A DNA stretch of 64,000 nucleotides from Fen-1298 sp050015675 (GCA_050015675.1 JBEKAY010000012.1:1-64000), one strand, 5' to 3'. Positions 16,870 to 26,942 are shown, counted from the first letter of the stretch. Numbers and translations are program-made. The notes: generated by a model not told the origin, from the sequence alone.

Positions 16870-18210
16870 ATGTCTGACTATATAAACAAAATTATTGCCC
16901 ATGTCAAAGCAAAGAACGCCAACGAGCCGGAGTTTCATCAAGCAGTAGAAGAAGTGTGTGAATCTTTAGAGCCGGTTTTCGCACGTCATCCGGAATATCA
17001 AGCGGCGCGGATTCTTGAACGTATGGTTGAGCCGGAACGCACCATTATCTTTCGTGTCCCCTGGATGGACGATCAAGGGGATATTCATGTCAACCGCGGA
17101 TTTCGCGTGCAGATGAACAGCGCAATCGGTCCGTACAAAGGTGGACTGCGTTTCCACCCATCTGTGACGCTGAGCATTCTCAAGTTTCTTGCATTCGAGC
17201 AGGTGTTCAAGAATAGTCTCACAACATTGCCGATGGGCGGCGGCAAAGGAGGATCAGATTTCGATCCTAAAGGAAAAACCGATAACGAAGTGATGCGCTT
17301 TTGTCAAAGTTTCATGACGGAATTGTACCGTCACATCGGAGCGGATACAGATGTGCCCGCCGGCGATATCGGTGTGGGTGGACGGGAAATCGGATTTTTA
17401 TTTGGACAATTCAAACGACTCACGAAAGAATTCAACGGCGTGTTGACGGGCAAAGGATTGAACTGGGGCGGCTCGCTTATCCGGCCGGAAGCAACAGGAT
17501 TTGGCGTCGTTTATTTTACGGAAGAGATGTTGAAGACGAAAGGGATGAGCATTGCAGGAAAGATAGTTGCAGTTTCTGGTTTTGGCAATGTCGCATGGGG
17601 CGCAGTCACGAAAGTAAATCAATTGGGTGGTAAAGTGGTAACGCTTTCCGGCCCAGATGGATTTATCTATGATCCTGAAGGCATCAAAGATGAGAAGATA
17701 GATTATATGCTTGAATTGCGGTCGAGTGCAAAGGACGAAGTAAAATCTTACGCAGATAAGTTTAAAGTGCAATTCTTCGCAGGCAAGCGGCCGTGGAGTT
17801 TGAAGGTTGACGTTGCAATCCCATGCGCAACTCAGAATGAATTAGATGAGAATGATGCGAAAGAACTTGTAAAGAATGGCTGTGTCTGCGTATGCGAAGG
17901 GGCGAATATGCCCACGACAATGCAAGGCTTTAAAGTGTTTCATGCGGCAGGAATATTGTTCTCTCCGGGTAAAGCTTCCAATGCGGGCGGTGTTGCCACA
18001 TCAGGATTGGAGATGAGCCAGAACAGCATGCGCTTGCCATGGCCGAAAGAAGAGGTTGACACCCGGTTGCATCAAATTATGAAAAGTATTCATGCCACAT
18101 GTGTAGAAACAGCAGAACGCTTTGGTGAACCGGGAAACTATGTTATAGGCGCAAACATTGCCGGTTTTTTGAAAGTCGCCAACGCAATGCTTGAACAGGG
18201 CTTGGTGTAA
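16870..18210 (+). CDS. gdhA: Glutamate dehydrogenase (NADP-type)
   Basis: This enzyme interconverts 2-oxoglutarate plus ammonia and glutamate in the cytoplasm. The 446-aa length matches hexameric bacterial GDH of the NADP-specific kind. The substrate-binding block GPYKGGLRFHPSVTL and the catalytic block LPMGGGKGGSDFDPKGK are intact. They are followed by PAGDIGVGGREIGFLFGQ and the Rossmann motif VAVSGFGNVAWGA. It appears monocistronic, with a weak AAGGA-like ribosome-binding site. Confidence 0.95.
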   Translation: MSDYINKIIAHVKAKNANEPEFHQAVEEVCESLEPVFARHPEYQAARILERMVEPERTIIFRVPWMDDQGDIHVNRGFRVQMNSAIGPYKGGLRFHPSVTLSILKFLAFEQVFKNSLTTLPMGGGKGGSDFDPKGKTDNEVMRFCQSFMTELYRHIGADTDVPAGDIGVGGREIGFLFGQFKRLTKEFNGVLTGKGLNWGGSLIRPEATGFGVVYFTEEMLKTKGMSIAGKIVAVSGFGNVAWGAVTKVNQLGGKVVTLSGPDGFIYDPEGIKDEKIDYMLELRSSAKDEVKSYADKFKVQFFAGKRPWSLKVDVAIPCATQNELDENDAKELVKNGCVCVCEGANMPTTMQGFKVFHAAGILFSPGKASNAGGVATSGLEMSQNSMRLPWPKEEVDTRLHQIMKSIHATCVETAERFGEPGNYVIGANIAGFLKVANAMLEQGLV

Positions 18211-18333
18211 CTGCAAGATAGTTAAAATTTTAGATGCTAAGACAGATGGCACTCTTATCTTTGGTTGCATGAATAACAGTGCAGGGATAGCAGCGCTATT
18301 GTTATATTTATTATATTTTGAGTTTATACACAT

Positions 18334-21318
18334 ATGAACCGTATTGAGCAATTATCAACAGAAGATATTTATGGAGGCCGCATCAAGTCGTTTCAAAAGT
18401 TGATGCGCTTTAAGGTACGGGATATTCTACTCGTCGCCAGTCTCTATGACCAATATCTTTTTGAAGAAGACGGCAGATTGTACGAATTGATCCGGCAGGA
18501 ATTTCAGGTGCTCAATCTCAGCCATCCGCCGGAGATTACGCACGTGACGAGCGGTGAAGAAGCGATTGAGCTTCTCACTTCCGGTGAGAATTTTGATCTT
18601 GTTATTACAACATTGCACATCGAAGATATGCCTGTTATTCGGTTTGCGCAGAAAGTACGGCAAACAGGTCTCGATATCCCGATGATCCTGCTGGCGTATG
18701 ATAATCGCGAGAAAAAGGAAATCATCACCAACTACGACACGTCTGTGTTCGGCCGCATCTTCATCTGGCATGGGGATTACCGCTTGCTTGTTGCGATGAT
18801 CAAACATATTGAAGATAAACTCAACGTCCAAGGCGATACCGCAATGGTTGGCGTACAGGTCATCATTCTTGTGGAAGACGATATCAGTTTTTATTCTTCC
18901 TACCTGCCGCTTCTCTATACGCAAATTCTTAATCAATCGCAGCGGCTCATTTCAGAAGGCGTCAATCTTACGCACAAGTTTCTCCGTTTGCGTGCGCGTC
19001 CCAAGATATTACTGTGCTCGACGTATGAAGAAGCATGGTCGTGCTTCGAAAAGTATGAAGAGTATGTGCTTGGTGTTATTTCCGATATCGACTTTCTCCG
19101 CAACGGCGAAAAAGATCCGAATGCCGGATTTAAATTTGCTCAATCAGTGCGGGAGAGAAAAGAAGACATTCCCATACTTCTACAGTCCGGTAATGCACAA
19201 GCGGCAGCGAAGGCGTTTGAACTTGGCGCAGGATTTTTACAAAAAGGTTCGCCGACATTGTTGCGTGATCTGACAAATTTTGTTATGACACATTTTGGAT
19301 TCGGGGATTTTATCTTCCGCACGCCGGATGGAATGGAAGTTGGAAGAGCCGCAAATTTAAAGCAGCTCGAAGAGCAGCTTCAAACAGTTCCTGATGAATG
19401 TATTCAATTTCATGCGAGACGGAATCATTTTTCGAATTGGCTCAAGGCGAGGACTGAATTTTGGCTGGCGCATAAGCTTCGTCCGCAGAAGGTGGAAGAC
19501 TTCGCAACCATTAAGGAATTGCGGGATGATTTGATCGGTGCTCTACGGTTATATCAGGAGACACGCCAGCGCGGCATCATCACGGAATTTTCCAAGGAAT
19601 CATTCGATCCAAGAAACAGTTTTGCGCGCATCGGTACCGGTTCTGTCGGCGGTAAAGCACGTGGGTTAGGTTTTGTCAACACTCTTATCAATAACTATAA
19701 TTTGCGCGATAGATTTGAAGGCGTGGAAATATCTGTTCCTTCGGCGGTTGTCGTTGCCACAGATGTCTTTGATAAATTCATTCGAGAGAATCAGCTGGAT
19801 AAAATTATTCTTGAGGTAAAGAACGATGATGAACTTCTTCAGCGGTTTGTCGATGCACCATACTTTCCGCCTGATGTGATTTTCAAGCTGATAGATTTTC
19901 TTGATATGTCACATGAGCCGCTTGCAGTGCGATCGTCGAGCCTATTGGAAGACTCCCAATACCAACCGTTTGCAGGTGTGTATCAAACATATATGATTCC
20001 GAATAGTAATTCCAATCCGGAAATCCGGCTGAAAGAATTATTAGAAAGCATCAAACTTGTCTATGCGTCAACCTTCTCTAAGAATGCAAAAGATTACATG
20101 AAGGCGACGCCGTACCGGTTGGAAGAGGAAAAGATGGCGGTTATCATCCAGCGAATGGTCGGGACATCGCATCACAATCGATTTTACCCGGAGTTTGCAG
20201 GCGTGGCGAAGTCATACAATTTCTATCCTGTACCGCCTCAGAAATCTGAAGATGGAATTGTGCAAGTAGCGTTAGGGTTAGGATTCACGGTAGTGGAGGG
20301 GCGCAACTCGGTGCGTTTTTGTCCCAAGTTTCCACGCCATCTATTGCAATTCTTTTCAACGAAAGAGACTATACGCAATGCACAGCAGGAATATCTTGCG
20401 CTTGATTTGTCGTCCACGTTTAGTCACGAAAATCATGAAACACCGGACGTGATGATTAAGCATTATGATCTGAGTACAGCAGAAGAAGATAATACACTCT
20501 ACTATGTCGCTTCCACGTACTCGCCGGAAGATGATGCGGTGTACGACGGCGTATCACGTGCAGGCAAACGTGTGGTGACGTTTGCACCGGTACTGAAGCA
20601 TAAGATATTCCCTTTACCTGAAATATTAGATTTGATTCTCGATATGGGAACATGGGGCATGGGCACGCATGTCGAGATAGAGTTCGCCGTCAATATGAAC
20701 ACACCGCCTGGTATTCCAAAAGAATTTGCCATGCTCCAGATTCGCCCGTTAGTGATGAGTCTTGAATTCGAAGAGCTTGATGTCGATCAATTCAATCATG
20801 ATAATCTCATTTGTCAGAGCGAGCAAGTACTTGGCAATGGCGCTATACAAGATATTTATGATGTTGTCATTGTAGATGCTGAGCGATTTGAGCGATCGAA
20901 AAGTAAAGAGACCGCTCGAGAAGTCAGCGAAATTAATGCACGCCTGCTTGCAGAAAATAGACCTTACGTGTTGATTGGTATGGGAAGATGGGGAAGCATG
21001 GACCCATGGCTTGGCATTCCGGTTACTTGGGATCAAATTTCTGGCGCAGCGGTCATTGTTGAATCAGGATTCAAAGACATCGATGTGACGCCATCGCAAG
21101 GATCACATTTCTTTCAAAACATTACATCATTTCGTGTCGGTTACTTCACTGTCGATGCCGCACACCGTCTTGGATTCATTGATTGGGAATGGCTGAAGTC
21201 TCAGCCCGCATTGCAGGAGTTGAAACATGTTCGCCATCTTCGGTTTGAAAGACCTATCATTGCAAAAATTAATGGGCGAAAGAACAAAGGCGTGATTGTA
21301 AAACCGGGTAAGAAGTAA
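18334..21318 (+). CDS. PPDK N-terminal (ATP-grasp) protein with two receiver-like domains
   Basis: This 994-aa fusion begins with a receiver-like fold (about 28-165) that lacks a phospho-acceptor: LVITTLHIED stands where the Asp is expected. A second receiver (about 175-315) keeps the acidic pair in LVEDD, an Asp at 251 in VISDIDF, and a late Lys in AGFLQKG. From about 430 the pyruvate phosphate dikinase/PEP-synthase nucleotide-binding domain follows, with GTGSVGGKARGL and AVRSSSLLEDSQYQPFAGVY. The swivelling phospho-His domain and the PEP barrel of true PPDK are absent. It is therefore unlikely to make PEP; a signal-responsive phosphotransfer or ATP-dependent role is inferred. A peptidase gene follows after 14 nt. 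Confidence 0.8.
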   Translation: MNRIEQLSTEDIYGGRIKSFQKLMRFKVRDILLVASLYDQYLFEEDGRLYELIRQEFQVLNLSHPPEITHVTSGEEAIELLTSGENFDLVITTLHIEDMPVIRFAQKVRQTGLDIPMILLAYDNREKKEIITNYDTSVFGRIFIWHGDYRLLVAMIKHIEDKLNVQGDTAMVGVQVIILVEDDISFYSSYLPLLYTQILNQSQRLISEGVNLTHKFLRLRARPKILLCSTYEEAWSCFEKYEEYVLGVISDIDFLRNGEKDPNAGFKFAQSVRERKEDIPILLQSGNAQAAAKAFELGAGFLQKGSPTLLRDLTNFVMTHFGFGDFIFRTPDGMEVGRAANLKQLEEQLQTVPDECIQFHARRNHFSNWLKARTEFWLAHKLRPQKVEDFATIKELRDDLIGALRLYQETRQRGIITEFSKESFDPRNSFARIGTGSVGGKARGLGFVNTLINNYNLRDRFEGVEISVPSAVVVATDVFDKFIRENQLDKIILEVKNDDELLQRFVDAPYFPPDVIFKLIDFLDMSHEPLAVRSSSLLEDSQYQPFAGVYQTYMIPNSNSNPEIRLKELLESIKLVYASTFSKNAKDYMKATPYRLEEEKMAVIIQRMVGTSHHNRFYPEFAGVAKSYNFYPVPPQKSEDGIVQVALGLGFTVVEGRNSVRFCPKFPRHLLQFFSTKETIRNAQQEYLALDLSSTFSHENHETPDVMIKHYDLSTAEEDNTLYYVASTYSPEDDAVYDGVSRAGKRVVTFAPVLKHKIFPLPEILDLILDMGTWGMGTHVEIEFAVNMNTPPGIPKEFAMLQIRPLVMSLEFEELDVDQFNHDNLICQSEQVLGNGAIQDIYDVVIVDAERFERSKSKETAREVSEINARLLAENRPYVLIGMGRWGSMDPWLGIPVTWDQISGAAVIVESGFKDIDVTPSQGSHFFQNITSFRVGYFTVDAAHRLGFIDWEWLKSQPALQELKHVRHLRFERPIIAKINGRKNKGVIVKPGKK

Positions 21319-21332
21319 AAATTGGAGTCCAT

Positions 21333-23357
21333 ATGAAATTATTATTTACCTTCCTTGTTGCTTTTCTTTTCACATCTTTGACATATGCACAACCCAAACG
21401 AGCGATCACTTTTGATGATCTTATCAACTTCGGGCGAGTCTCCGATCCGCAAATATCTCCGGATGGAAAAACCGCCGCATTCGTAGTTACCTGGCAGTTG
21501 AAAGAAGAAAACAAGTCTACCAGCAGCATCTATTTAGTGAATGTCACTGGCGGCAATGTTCGTCAACTTACTAATGCTAAAGGTGATAACAGCTCTCCAC
21601 GCTGGTTGCCGGATGGAGAATCTATTGCCTTCATTTCAACACGCGATGGTGAATCGCAAATATGGACAATTGCTGTCAGCGGTGGAGAAGCAAAGAAAGT
21701 ATCACATAGTGCAACTGAAGCGTCTGGACTTATTGTTTCTCCCGATGGAAAATGGTTTGCGTTTTCTTCGGACGTTTATCCTGATTGTTTGACTGAAGAT
21801 TGCAATGCAAAGCGGCTCGAAGCTGTTGAGAAGAGTAAGGTGAAAGCGAAAATATTTACGACACTACCGTATCGAGTATGGAAATCATGGAAAGATGGTA
21901 AACGCAGCCACTTATTTGTCATGCCGTCTAACGGCGGCAAAGCGATTGACGTGACACCGGGTGAGTACGATACACCGCCCATCGATCTCGGCGGCAACTG
22001 GGATTATGCTTTTTCACCAGACAGCAAAGAAATCGCATTCACAAGGAATCCAGACACACTTGTCGCTGTAAGTACGAACAACGAAATTTATATTGTACCG
22101 GTGACCGGCGGAACGCCAAAGAACATTTCCAACAATCCTGCCAACGACAGTCAACCGTTGTATTCTCCTGACGGAAAATATATTGCATATCGAATGATGA
22201 GACAGGCGGGATTTGAAGCGGATCGCCGCGAGCTTGTTCTTTATGAGCGCGCATCAGGAAAGCTCATCAATCTTACCGAACAGTTTGATTACAGCGTCAA
22301 CGATGTGGTCTGGTCGCCGGACTCAAAATCGCTTTTCTTCAATGCTGACGACAAAGGCAATGTCTCGATCTTTAAAGTGAAAGTGACTGATAAAAAAGTA
22401 ACAACGATTCTCGATAAAGGTTTTAATACTTCACTGCGATTAACGTCCGATGGTAAGACGTTGGTTATTACGCAAGAAACTGTCAAAACACCAACAGAAC
22501 TTTTTAGAATGGATATAGACGGAAAGAACTTGAAGCAGATCACTTTTATCAACTCAGAAAAGGCATCTCAATTGGAGATGAATTCATTAGAGAATTTCTG
22601 GTTTGAAGGAGCCGAAGGAATACGTGTGCAGGGATTTATATTGAAGCCGCCATTCTTTTCCAGTGAAAATAAATATCCGCTCATCTTTCTCGTCCACGGC
22701 GGGCCGCAAGGGCAATGGGGTGATGATTTCCATTACCGATGGAATGCACAGATGTTTGCATCACACGGGTATGTTGCGGTGATGATCAATCCGCGCGGCA
22801 GTACCGGTTACGGACAGAAATTCACAGACGAGATTAGCAAAGACTGGGGCGGTAAAGTGTACGTGGATTTGATGAATGGATTAGATTACGTACTGAAAAC
22901 GTATGCGTTCATAGATGGCAACCGAACGGCAGCAGCCGGCGCTTCATACGGCGGTTATATGATGAATTGGATTCTTGGACATACAGATCGTTTTAGGTGT
23001 GTTGTTTCCCACGATGGTGTTTTCAATCCGGCGAGCGCTTACGGGACGACGGAAGAGCTATGGTTCAACGAATGGGAATTCGGGGGAACACCGTACAAGA
23101 ATCCGGAGTTGTACAAGAAGTGGTCACCGATGGAGTTTGCACAGAACTTCAAAACACCAACGCTTGTTATTCATGGTCAACAGGATTATCGGCTTGATGT
23201 GAGCGAGGGATTCCAATTGTTTACAGCACTCCAGCGGCAAGGAGTAAAATCGAAGATGTTATATTTCCCGGATGAATATCACTGGGTTGCTAAACCGCAG
23301 AATGCAGAGTTGTGGTACAAAACAGTTCTGGATTGGATTGATGAAAATACGAAGTGA
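21333..23357 (+). CDS. S9 family prolyl-oligopeptidase-type peptidase, exported
   Basis: This 674-aa serine peptidase has a signal peptide (ends TYAQP), a beta-propeller built from TolB/WD-like repeats (SPDGK, SPRWLPDGESIAF, SPDSK), and a C-terminal alpha/beta-hydrolase. The catalytic Ser is 538 in AGASYGGYM. The Asp is in HGQQDYRLD and the His in DEYHW. The oxyanion region is VHGGPQGQWGD. It most resembles the S9C acylaminoacyl-peptidase/DPP5 group, which releases peptides in the periplasm. A TTGGAG ribosome-binding site precedes the ATG, 14 nt after the previous gene. Confidence 0.9.
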   Translation: MKLLFTFLVAFLFTSLTYAQPKRAITFDDLINFGRVSDPQISPDGKTAAFVVTWQLKEENKSTSSIYLVNVTGGNVRQLTNAKGDNSSPRWLPDGESIAFISTRDGESQIWTIAVSGGEAKKVSHSATEASGLIVSPDGKWFAFSSDVYPDCLTEDCNAKRLEAVEKSKVKAKIFTTLPYRVWKSWKDGKRSHLFVMPSNGGKAIDVTPGEYDTPPIDLGGNWDYAFSPDSKEIAFTRNPDTLVAVSTNNEIYIVPVTGGTPKNISNNPANDSQPLYSPDGKYIAYRMMRQAGFEADRRELVLYERASGKLINLTEQFDYSVNDVVWSPDSKSLFFNADDKGNVSIFKVKVTDKKVTTILDKGFNTSLRLTSDGKTLVITQETVKTPTELFRMDIDGKNLKQITFINSEKASQLEMNSLENFWFEGAEGIRVQGFILKPPFFSSENKYPLIFLVHGGPQGQWGDDFHYRWNAQMFASHGYVAVMINPRGSTGYGQKFTDEISKDWGGKVYVDLMNGLDYVLKTYAFIDGNRTAAAGASYGGYMMNWILGHTDRFRCVVSHDGVFNPASAYGTTEELWFNEWEFGGTPYKNPELYKKWSPMEFAQNFKTPTLVIHGQQDYRLDVSEGFQLFTALQRQGVKSKMLYFPDEYHWVAKPQNAELWYKTVLDWIDENTK

Positions 23358-23375
23358 GAAAAAAACCGGCCGACG

Positions 23376-23454
23376 GAAGAAATTAGATAGAAGAAGGTAG
23401 ATGGAAGAAGGTTAAATAATAAGAGTATTTTAAACGACTGACGACTGAAAACTG
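23376..23454 (+). repeat. Short intergenic tandem repeats
   Basis: Three adjacent 14-nt units starting GAAGAA (23376-23389, 23390-23403, 23404-23417) are followed by three 7-nt units ending ACTG (23434-23454). They lie between the peptidase and fumarase genes. Confidence 0.7.
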
Positions 23455-23483
23455 ATTTGACAACAACGATAGAGGAATTTACA

Positions 23484-25112
23484 ATGAAAAAATTCAAAGT
23501 ATCGAAGAAAATTGGAAAGAAGACCGTTCCCAAGCGCAAACCTATCCCCAAAGTGAAACGAATAATTCGGAATAATAAATTTCAGTCAATGTCGCAATTC
23601 AAAGAAAGTATGTTATCTCTCATCAGTGAGACCTCAACAAATTTACCGCCAGACGTGCGGCGCGCGTTAAAATGGGCGATTGAACGCGAGGCACCGGGAA
23701 GTCAAGCGATGCTGGCATTGCAGGCAATGGCTATCAATACCGATATGGCGTGTGATAACGAAGCGCCCATTTGTCAGGATACAGGAATGCCAACCTTTGA
23801 AATAAAAACTCCGGCCGGTACAAACCAGATTCTCATGCAGAAGGAAATTAAGGAGGCGATTGTTGAGGCGACTAAAATTGGTAAACTTCGTCCCAACGCT
23901 GTCGATTCTCTCACAGGAAAGAACAGCGGAAACAATCTCGGAGATGGTTGTCCGGTGATGCACTTTGGGCAGTGGGAGGAAAAAGAAATTGAAGTGCGAT
24001 TGATTTTGAAAGGGGGCGGATGCGAAAATAAAAACATTCAATACTCTGTGCCATGCGAGCTACCCAACCTCGGCAGAGCGGATCGCTCGATGGATGGCAT
24101 CCGTAAATGTTTGCTTCATGCTGTCTGGCAGGCGCAGGGGCAAGGATGCAGCGTCGGTGCAATCGGTGTTGCTATTGGGGGAGACCGCGCTTCTGGTTAC
24201 CAATACGCTAAACAGCAGCTCTTCCGCTTGCTTGACGACATCAACCCAAATCCAGAACTTGCAAAACTCGAAGACTACGTTTTGCAGAACGCAAATAAGC
24301 TTGGCATCGGCACTATGGGATTTGGAGGATTGTCAACGCTCATCGGCTGCAAGATCGGTTCTTATCATCGCTTGCCTGCAAGTTTCTTTGTGACGGTGGC
24401 GTACAATTGTTGGGCGTATCGTCGGCTCGGAGTAATTTTAAATGCAAAGACCGGAGCAATTAAGAGATGGCTCTACAAGGAAGATACGCCGGTGATGCGT
24501 ATGGCAAAAGAAGAAAGTCTGCCGCTGACCGGGCGTGAGATTCCACTTACGATACCGCTGTCTGAAGACCAAGTGCGCTCGTTAAAGGTTGGCGACGTTT
24601 TGCTGTTGAGTGGTATGATGCACATGGGGCGCGACGTTCTCCATCATCATCTAATGACAAACGACTCGCCGGTGAATCTTGATGGCGGCGTGATTTATCA
24701 TTGTGGTCCAGTTGCATTGAAAAAAGGAGAGAAGTGGTTTATGAATGCAGCCGGTCCGACAACGAGTATTCGTGAAGAGCCATATCAAGGTGAAATTATT
24801 CGCAAGTTCAAAGTGCGGGCAGTGATTGGAAAAGGCGGGATGGGCGCGAAAACACTCGTGGCTTTAAAGGAAGTTGGCGCTGTATATCTCAGCGCGATTG
24901 GCGGTGCAGCGCAATATTATGCTAAGTGTATTGAAGAAGTAGAAGGTGTCGATTTGTTGGAATTTGGCGTGCCGGAAGCGATGTGGCATGTACGCGTCAA
25001 AGATTTTCCCGTGATCGTTACGATGGATGCAAACGGCAACAGTCTCCATGCAGATGTAGAGAAAGCTTCGGCAGAAGAACTCGCGAAATTTTCGGAACAG
25101 GTTGTATTATAG
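23484..25112 (+). CDS. fumA: Class I fumarate hydratase (iron-sulfur), with basic N-terminal extension
   Basis: This enzyme hydrates fumarate to malate using a [4Fe-4S] cluster. Alpha and beta regions are fused in one chain of 542 aa. Visible blocks are EAPICQDTGMPTFEI (cluster Cys), KGGGCENKN, GFGGLSTLIGCKIG (third Cys) and the C-terminal AGPTTSIREEPYQGEII with GKGGMGAKT. The first 35 or so residues are a Lys/Arg-rich extension not expected in the family. ATG 23484 is chosen over the upstream TTG because AGAGGA lies just before it. A shorter start at 23589 would remove the extension but has no ribosome-binding site. Confidence 0.9.
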   Translation: MKKFKVSKKIGKKTVPKRKPIPKVKRIIRNNKFQSMSQFKESMLSLISETSTNLPPDVRRALKWAIEREAPGSQAMLALQAMAINTDMACDNEAPICQDTGMPTFEIKTPAGTNQILMQKEIKEAIVEATKIGKLRPNAVDSLTGKNSGNNLGDGCPVMHFGQWEEKEIEVRLILKGGGCENKNIQYSVPCELPNLGRADRSMDGIRKCLLHAVWQAQGQGCSVGAIGVAIGGDRASGYQYAKQQLFRLLDDINPNPELAKLEDYVLQNANKLGIGTMGFGGLSTLIGCKIGSYHRLPASFFVTVAYNCWAYRRLGVILNAKTGAIKRWLYKEDTPVMRMAKEESLPLTGREIPLTIPLSEDQVRSLKVGDVLLLSGMMHMGRDVLHHHLMTNDSPVNLDGGVIYHCGPVALKKGEKWFMNAAGPTTSIREEPYQGEIIRKFKVRAVIGKGGMGAKTLVALKEVGAVYLSAIGGAAQYYAKCIEEVEGVDLLEFGVPEAMWHVRVKDFPVIVTMDANGNSLHADVEKASAEELAKFSEQVVL

Positions 25113-25193
25113 AAAGGGAAGTTGATCGAATTCATTGTCCCTCAAACTTGGAATAGTGTGGGAAATGAAAAAGGTGAAGTAAAATAAATTTCT

Positions 25194-25688
25194 ATGCTGA
25201 AAGAAGATTATCCAATTACTCCTGCAATACGGTTCCTTCGTGAGAAAAAGATTGCGTTCGTTCCGTTTCTCTATCGTTATGAAGAGCACGGAGGCACACG
25301 TCAGTTTGCATTAGAGTTTAACGTGCCCGATCATCAAGTTATCAAGACATTAGTCTTCGAGACGGAGCAGAAGAAGCCGCTGTTAGTGCTGATGCATGGC
25401 AATCGAGAAGTTTCCACCAAGCAGATGGCACGCATTATCGGAGCAAAACAAATAACACCGTGCGATGCCAATACTGCGCAACGCCACACCGGTTATCAAT
25501 TCGGTGGAACAAGTCCGTTTGGAACGCGGCGTCAATTGCCTGTCTATGCGGAAAAGACTATATTAAACCTACAAAAAATCTATATCAATGGTGGAAAACG
25601 CGGCTTCATTATCGAGATTACTCCGCAGGATCTTTGCGCGGCATTAGAGATCACAGAAGTTGAAGCGGCAATTCTTCCCAACTCATAA
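25194..25688 (+). CDS. ybaK: YbaK-type aminoacyl-tRNA deacylase
   Basis: This 164-aa protein belongs to the YbaK/ProX editing family, which hydrolyses mischarged Cys-tRNA(Pro) or related species. Family features are TPAIRFLREKKIAF, the VIKTLVFETE block, the conserved Lys in VSTKQMARIIGAK, GYQFGGTSPFGTR and a final GGKRGFIIEI. Full length is present. It is 12 nt upstream of the MgtC-like gene and may head that operon. Confidence 0.88.
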   Translation: MLKEDYPITPAIRFLREKKIAFVPFLYRYEEHGGTRQFALEFNVPDHQVIKTLVFETEQKKPLLVLMHGNREVSTKQMARIIGAKQITPCDANTAQRHTGYQFGGTSPFGTRRQLPVYAEKTILNLQKIYINGGKRGFIIEITPQDLCAALEITEVEAAILPNS

Positions 25689-25700
25689 GCAGGAGAAGAT

Positions 25701-26942
25701 ATGGAATTAGGAACAATTGAATGGACCGTACAGCTTCGGTTCATTGTAGCTCTTGCGCTCGGATTCCTTGTTGGACTCGAAAGAGAAAGTATCAAGGTTG
25801 ACCAGAAGCTTGTTTTTGGTGGAGTGCGTACACATCCTATCATCAGCATGTTTGGTTTCGGATGCGCGTGGTTGTATCAGATTGGGGCAACTGCAATGTT
25901 GCCGGTGGGATTATTGGCGATTGCCCTACTCACCGGAATCGCTTACGTCGCAAAAATTCGTGTCGATCGTTTTGGCACCACAAGCGAAGTTTCTGCATTA
26001 CTCACATTTATCACAGGTGCATTGGCAATGCTGGTGGATGTATGGATAGCGATGGCGTTAGGTGTCATGAATACCATGTTGCTCTCAGAAAAAGCTATGC
26101 TCGAATCCTACGTGGAACGACTCAGCAAAGTGGAGTTTTTGGCAGCCATCAAATTTATTTTGGTGACTGTCATTATTTTACCTGTCTTACCAAACCATGA
26201 ATTTACACAATTCCATCTCAACCCATTTAAAATCTGGCAAATTGTTATCGTCGTTTCCACGTTGGGATTTGTGGGATATTTATTAGAGAAAAAATTTGGA
26301 TCCAAATTAGGTTTGTGGATGTCTGGCATATTTGGAGGCATTGTTTCCAGCACCGCGGTAACGCTTTCTATGGGGCATATGGCAAAGAAAAATCCGTCGC
26401 ACAGCAGCAGCGCCCTACAAGCTACACTGCTTGCCAGCAGTATTACGTATCTGCGAACGTTAGCACTAATCTGGTTTATTAACGCCTCATTTCTTCCGAA
26501 TCTTTGGCCGCGTCTTGTTTTTCTCTCGATAACTGGAATTGTATTATCATTGAAGATGTTTCGTACGGAGCAGCCTGCATCAGAATCCGAAATGTCGGAG
26601 TTGCAAAACCCGTTCGAGATTCGGCCTGCCATTGGTTTTGCGATAATGTTTGTTATACTTTCTATTGTAACAGGATTTGTGAAATCCACTGTGGGTAATT
26701 CCGGATTGCTTGCCGTCTCGGCGATCGTTGGTGTTTCGGATATTACTCCTTTTATTCTTTCTGTAGTGCAAGGATCAGATGGATCGGTACATATTTTTAC
26801 ATCGGCTATTATTTTTGCATTAATGAGTAACACCATTGCAAAAGCAATATATTTTGGTTATCTCTCTCCAACCACAAGGAAAGAGACTGCATTGAAGTAC
26901 TCAATCTATGCGATACTGCACATCCCGTTCATAATATGGTAA
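25701..26942 (+). CDS. MgtC/SapB-like membrane protein with DUF4010 C-terminal region
   Basis: This is a 413-aa polytopic inner-membrane protein. The N-terminal 150 residues match MgtC/SapB: ALALGFLVGLERE, GVRTHPIISMFG, FGTTSEVSALLTFITGAL. The C-terminal half matches the DUF4010 extension (FGGIVSSTAVTLSMGHMAKK, and ISDITPFI-like VSDITPFILS). The role is not established; family members are linked to magnesium homeostasis and membrane energy. GGAG lies 7 nt before the ATG. The stop overlaps the next gene by 7 nt, so the operon continues into a lipoprotein and pduS-pduT. Confidence 0.85.
   Translation: MELGTIEWTVQLRFIVALALGFLVGLERESIKVDQKLVFGGVRTHPIISMFGFGCAWLYQIGATAMLPVGLLAIALLTGIAYVAKIRVDRFGTTSEVSALLTFITGALAMLVDVWIAMALGVMNTMLLSEKAMLESYVERLSKVEFLAAIKFILVTVIILPVLPNHEFTQFHLNPFKIWQIVIVVSTLGFVGYLLEKKFGSKLGLWMSGIFGGIVSSTAVTLSMGHMAKKNPSHSSSALQATLLASSITYLRTLALIWFINASFLPNLWPRLVFLSITGIVLSLKMFRTEQPASESEMSELQNPFEIRPAIGFAIMFVILSIVTGFVKSTVGNSGLLAVSAIVGVSDITPFILSVVQGSDGSVHIFTSAIIFALMSNTIAKAIYFGYLSPTTRKETALKYSIYAILHIPFIIW

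Noticed and set aside
25701..26942. A 242-codon minus-strand frame (26108-26836) opposite the MgtC-like gene
   Set aside because: The plus-strand protein has clear family motifs; the antisense frame is a shadow with no start signals.
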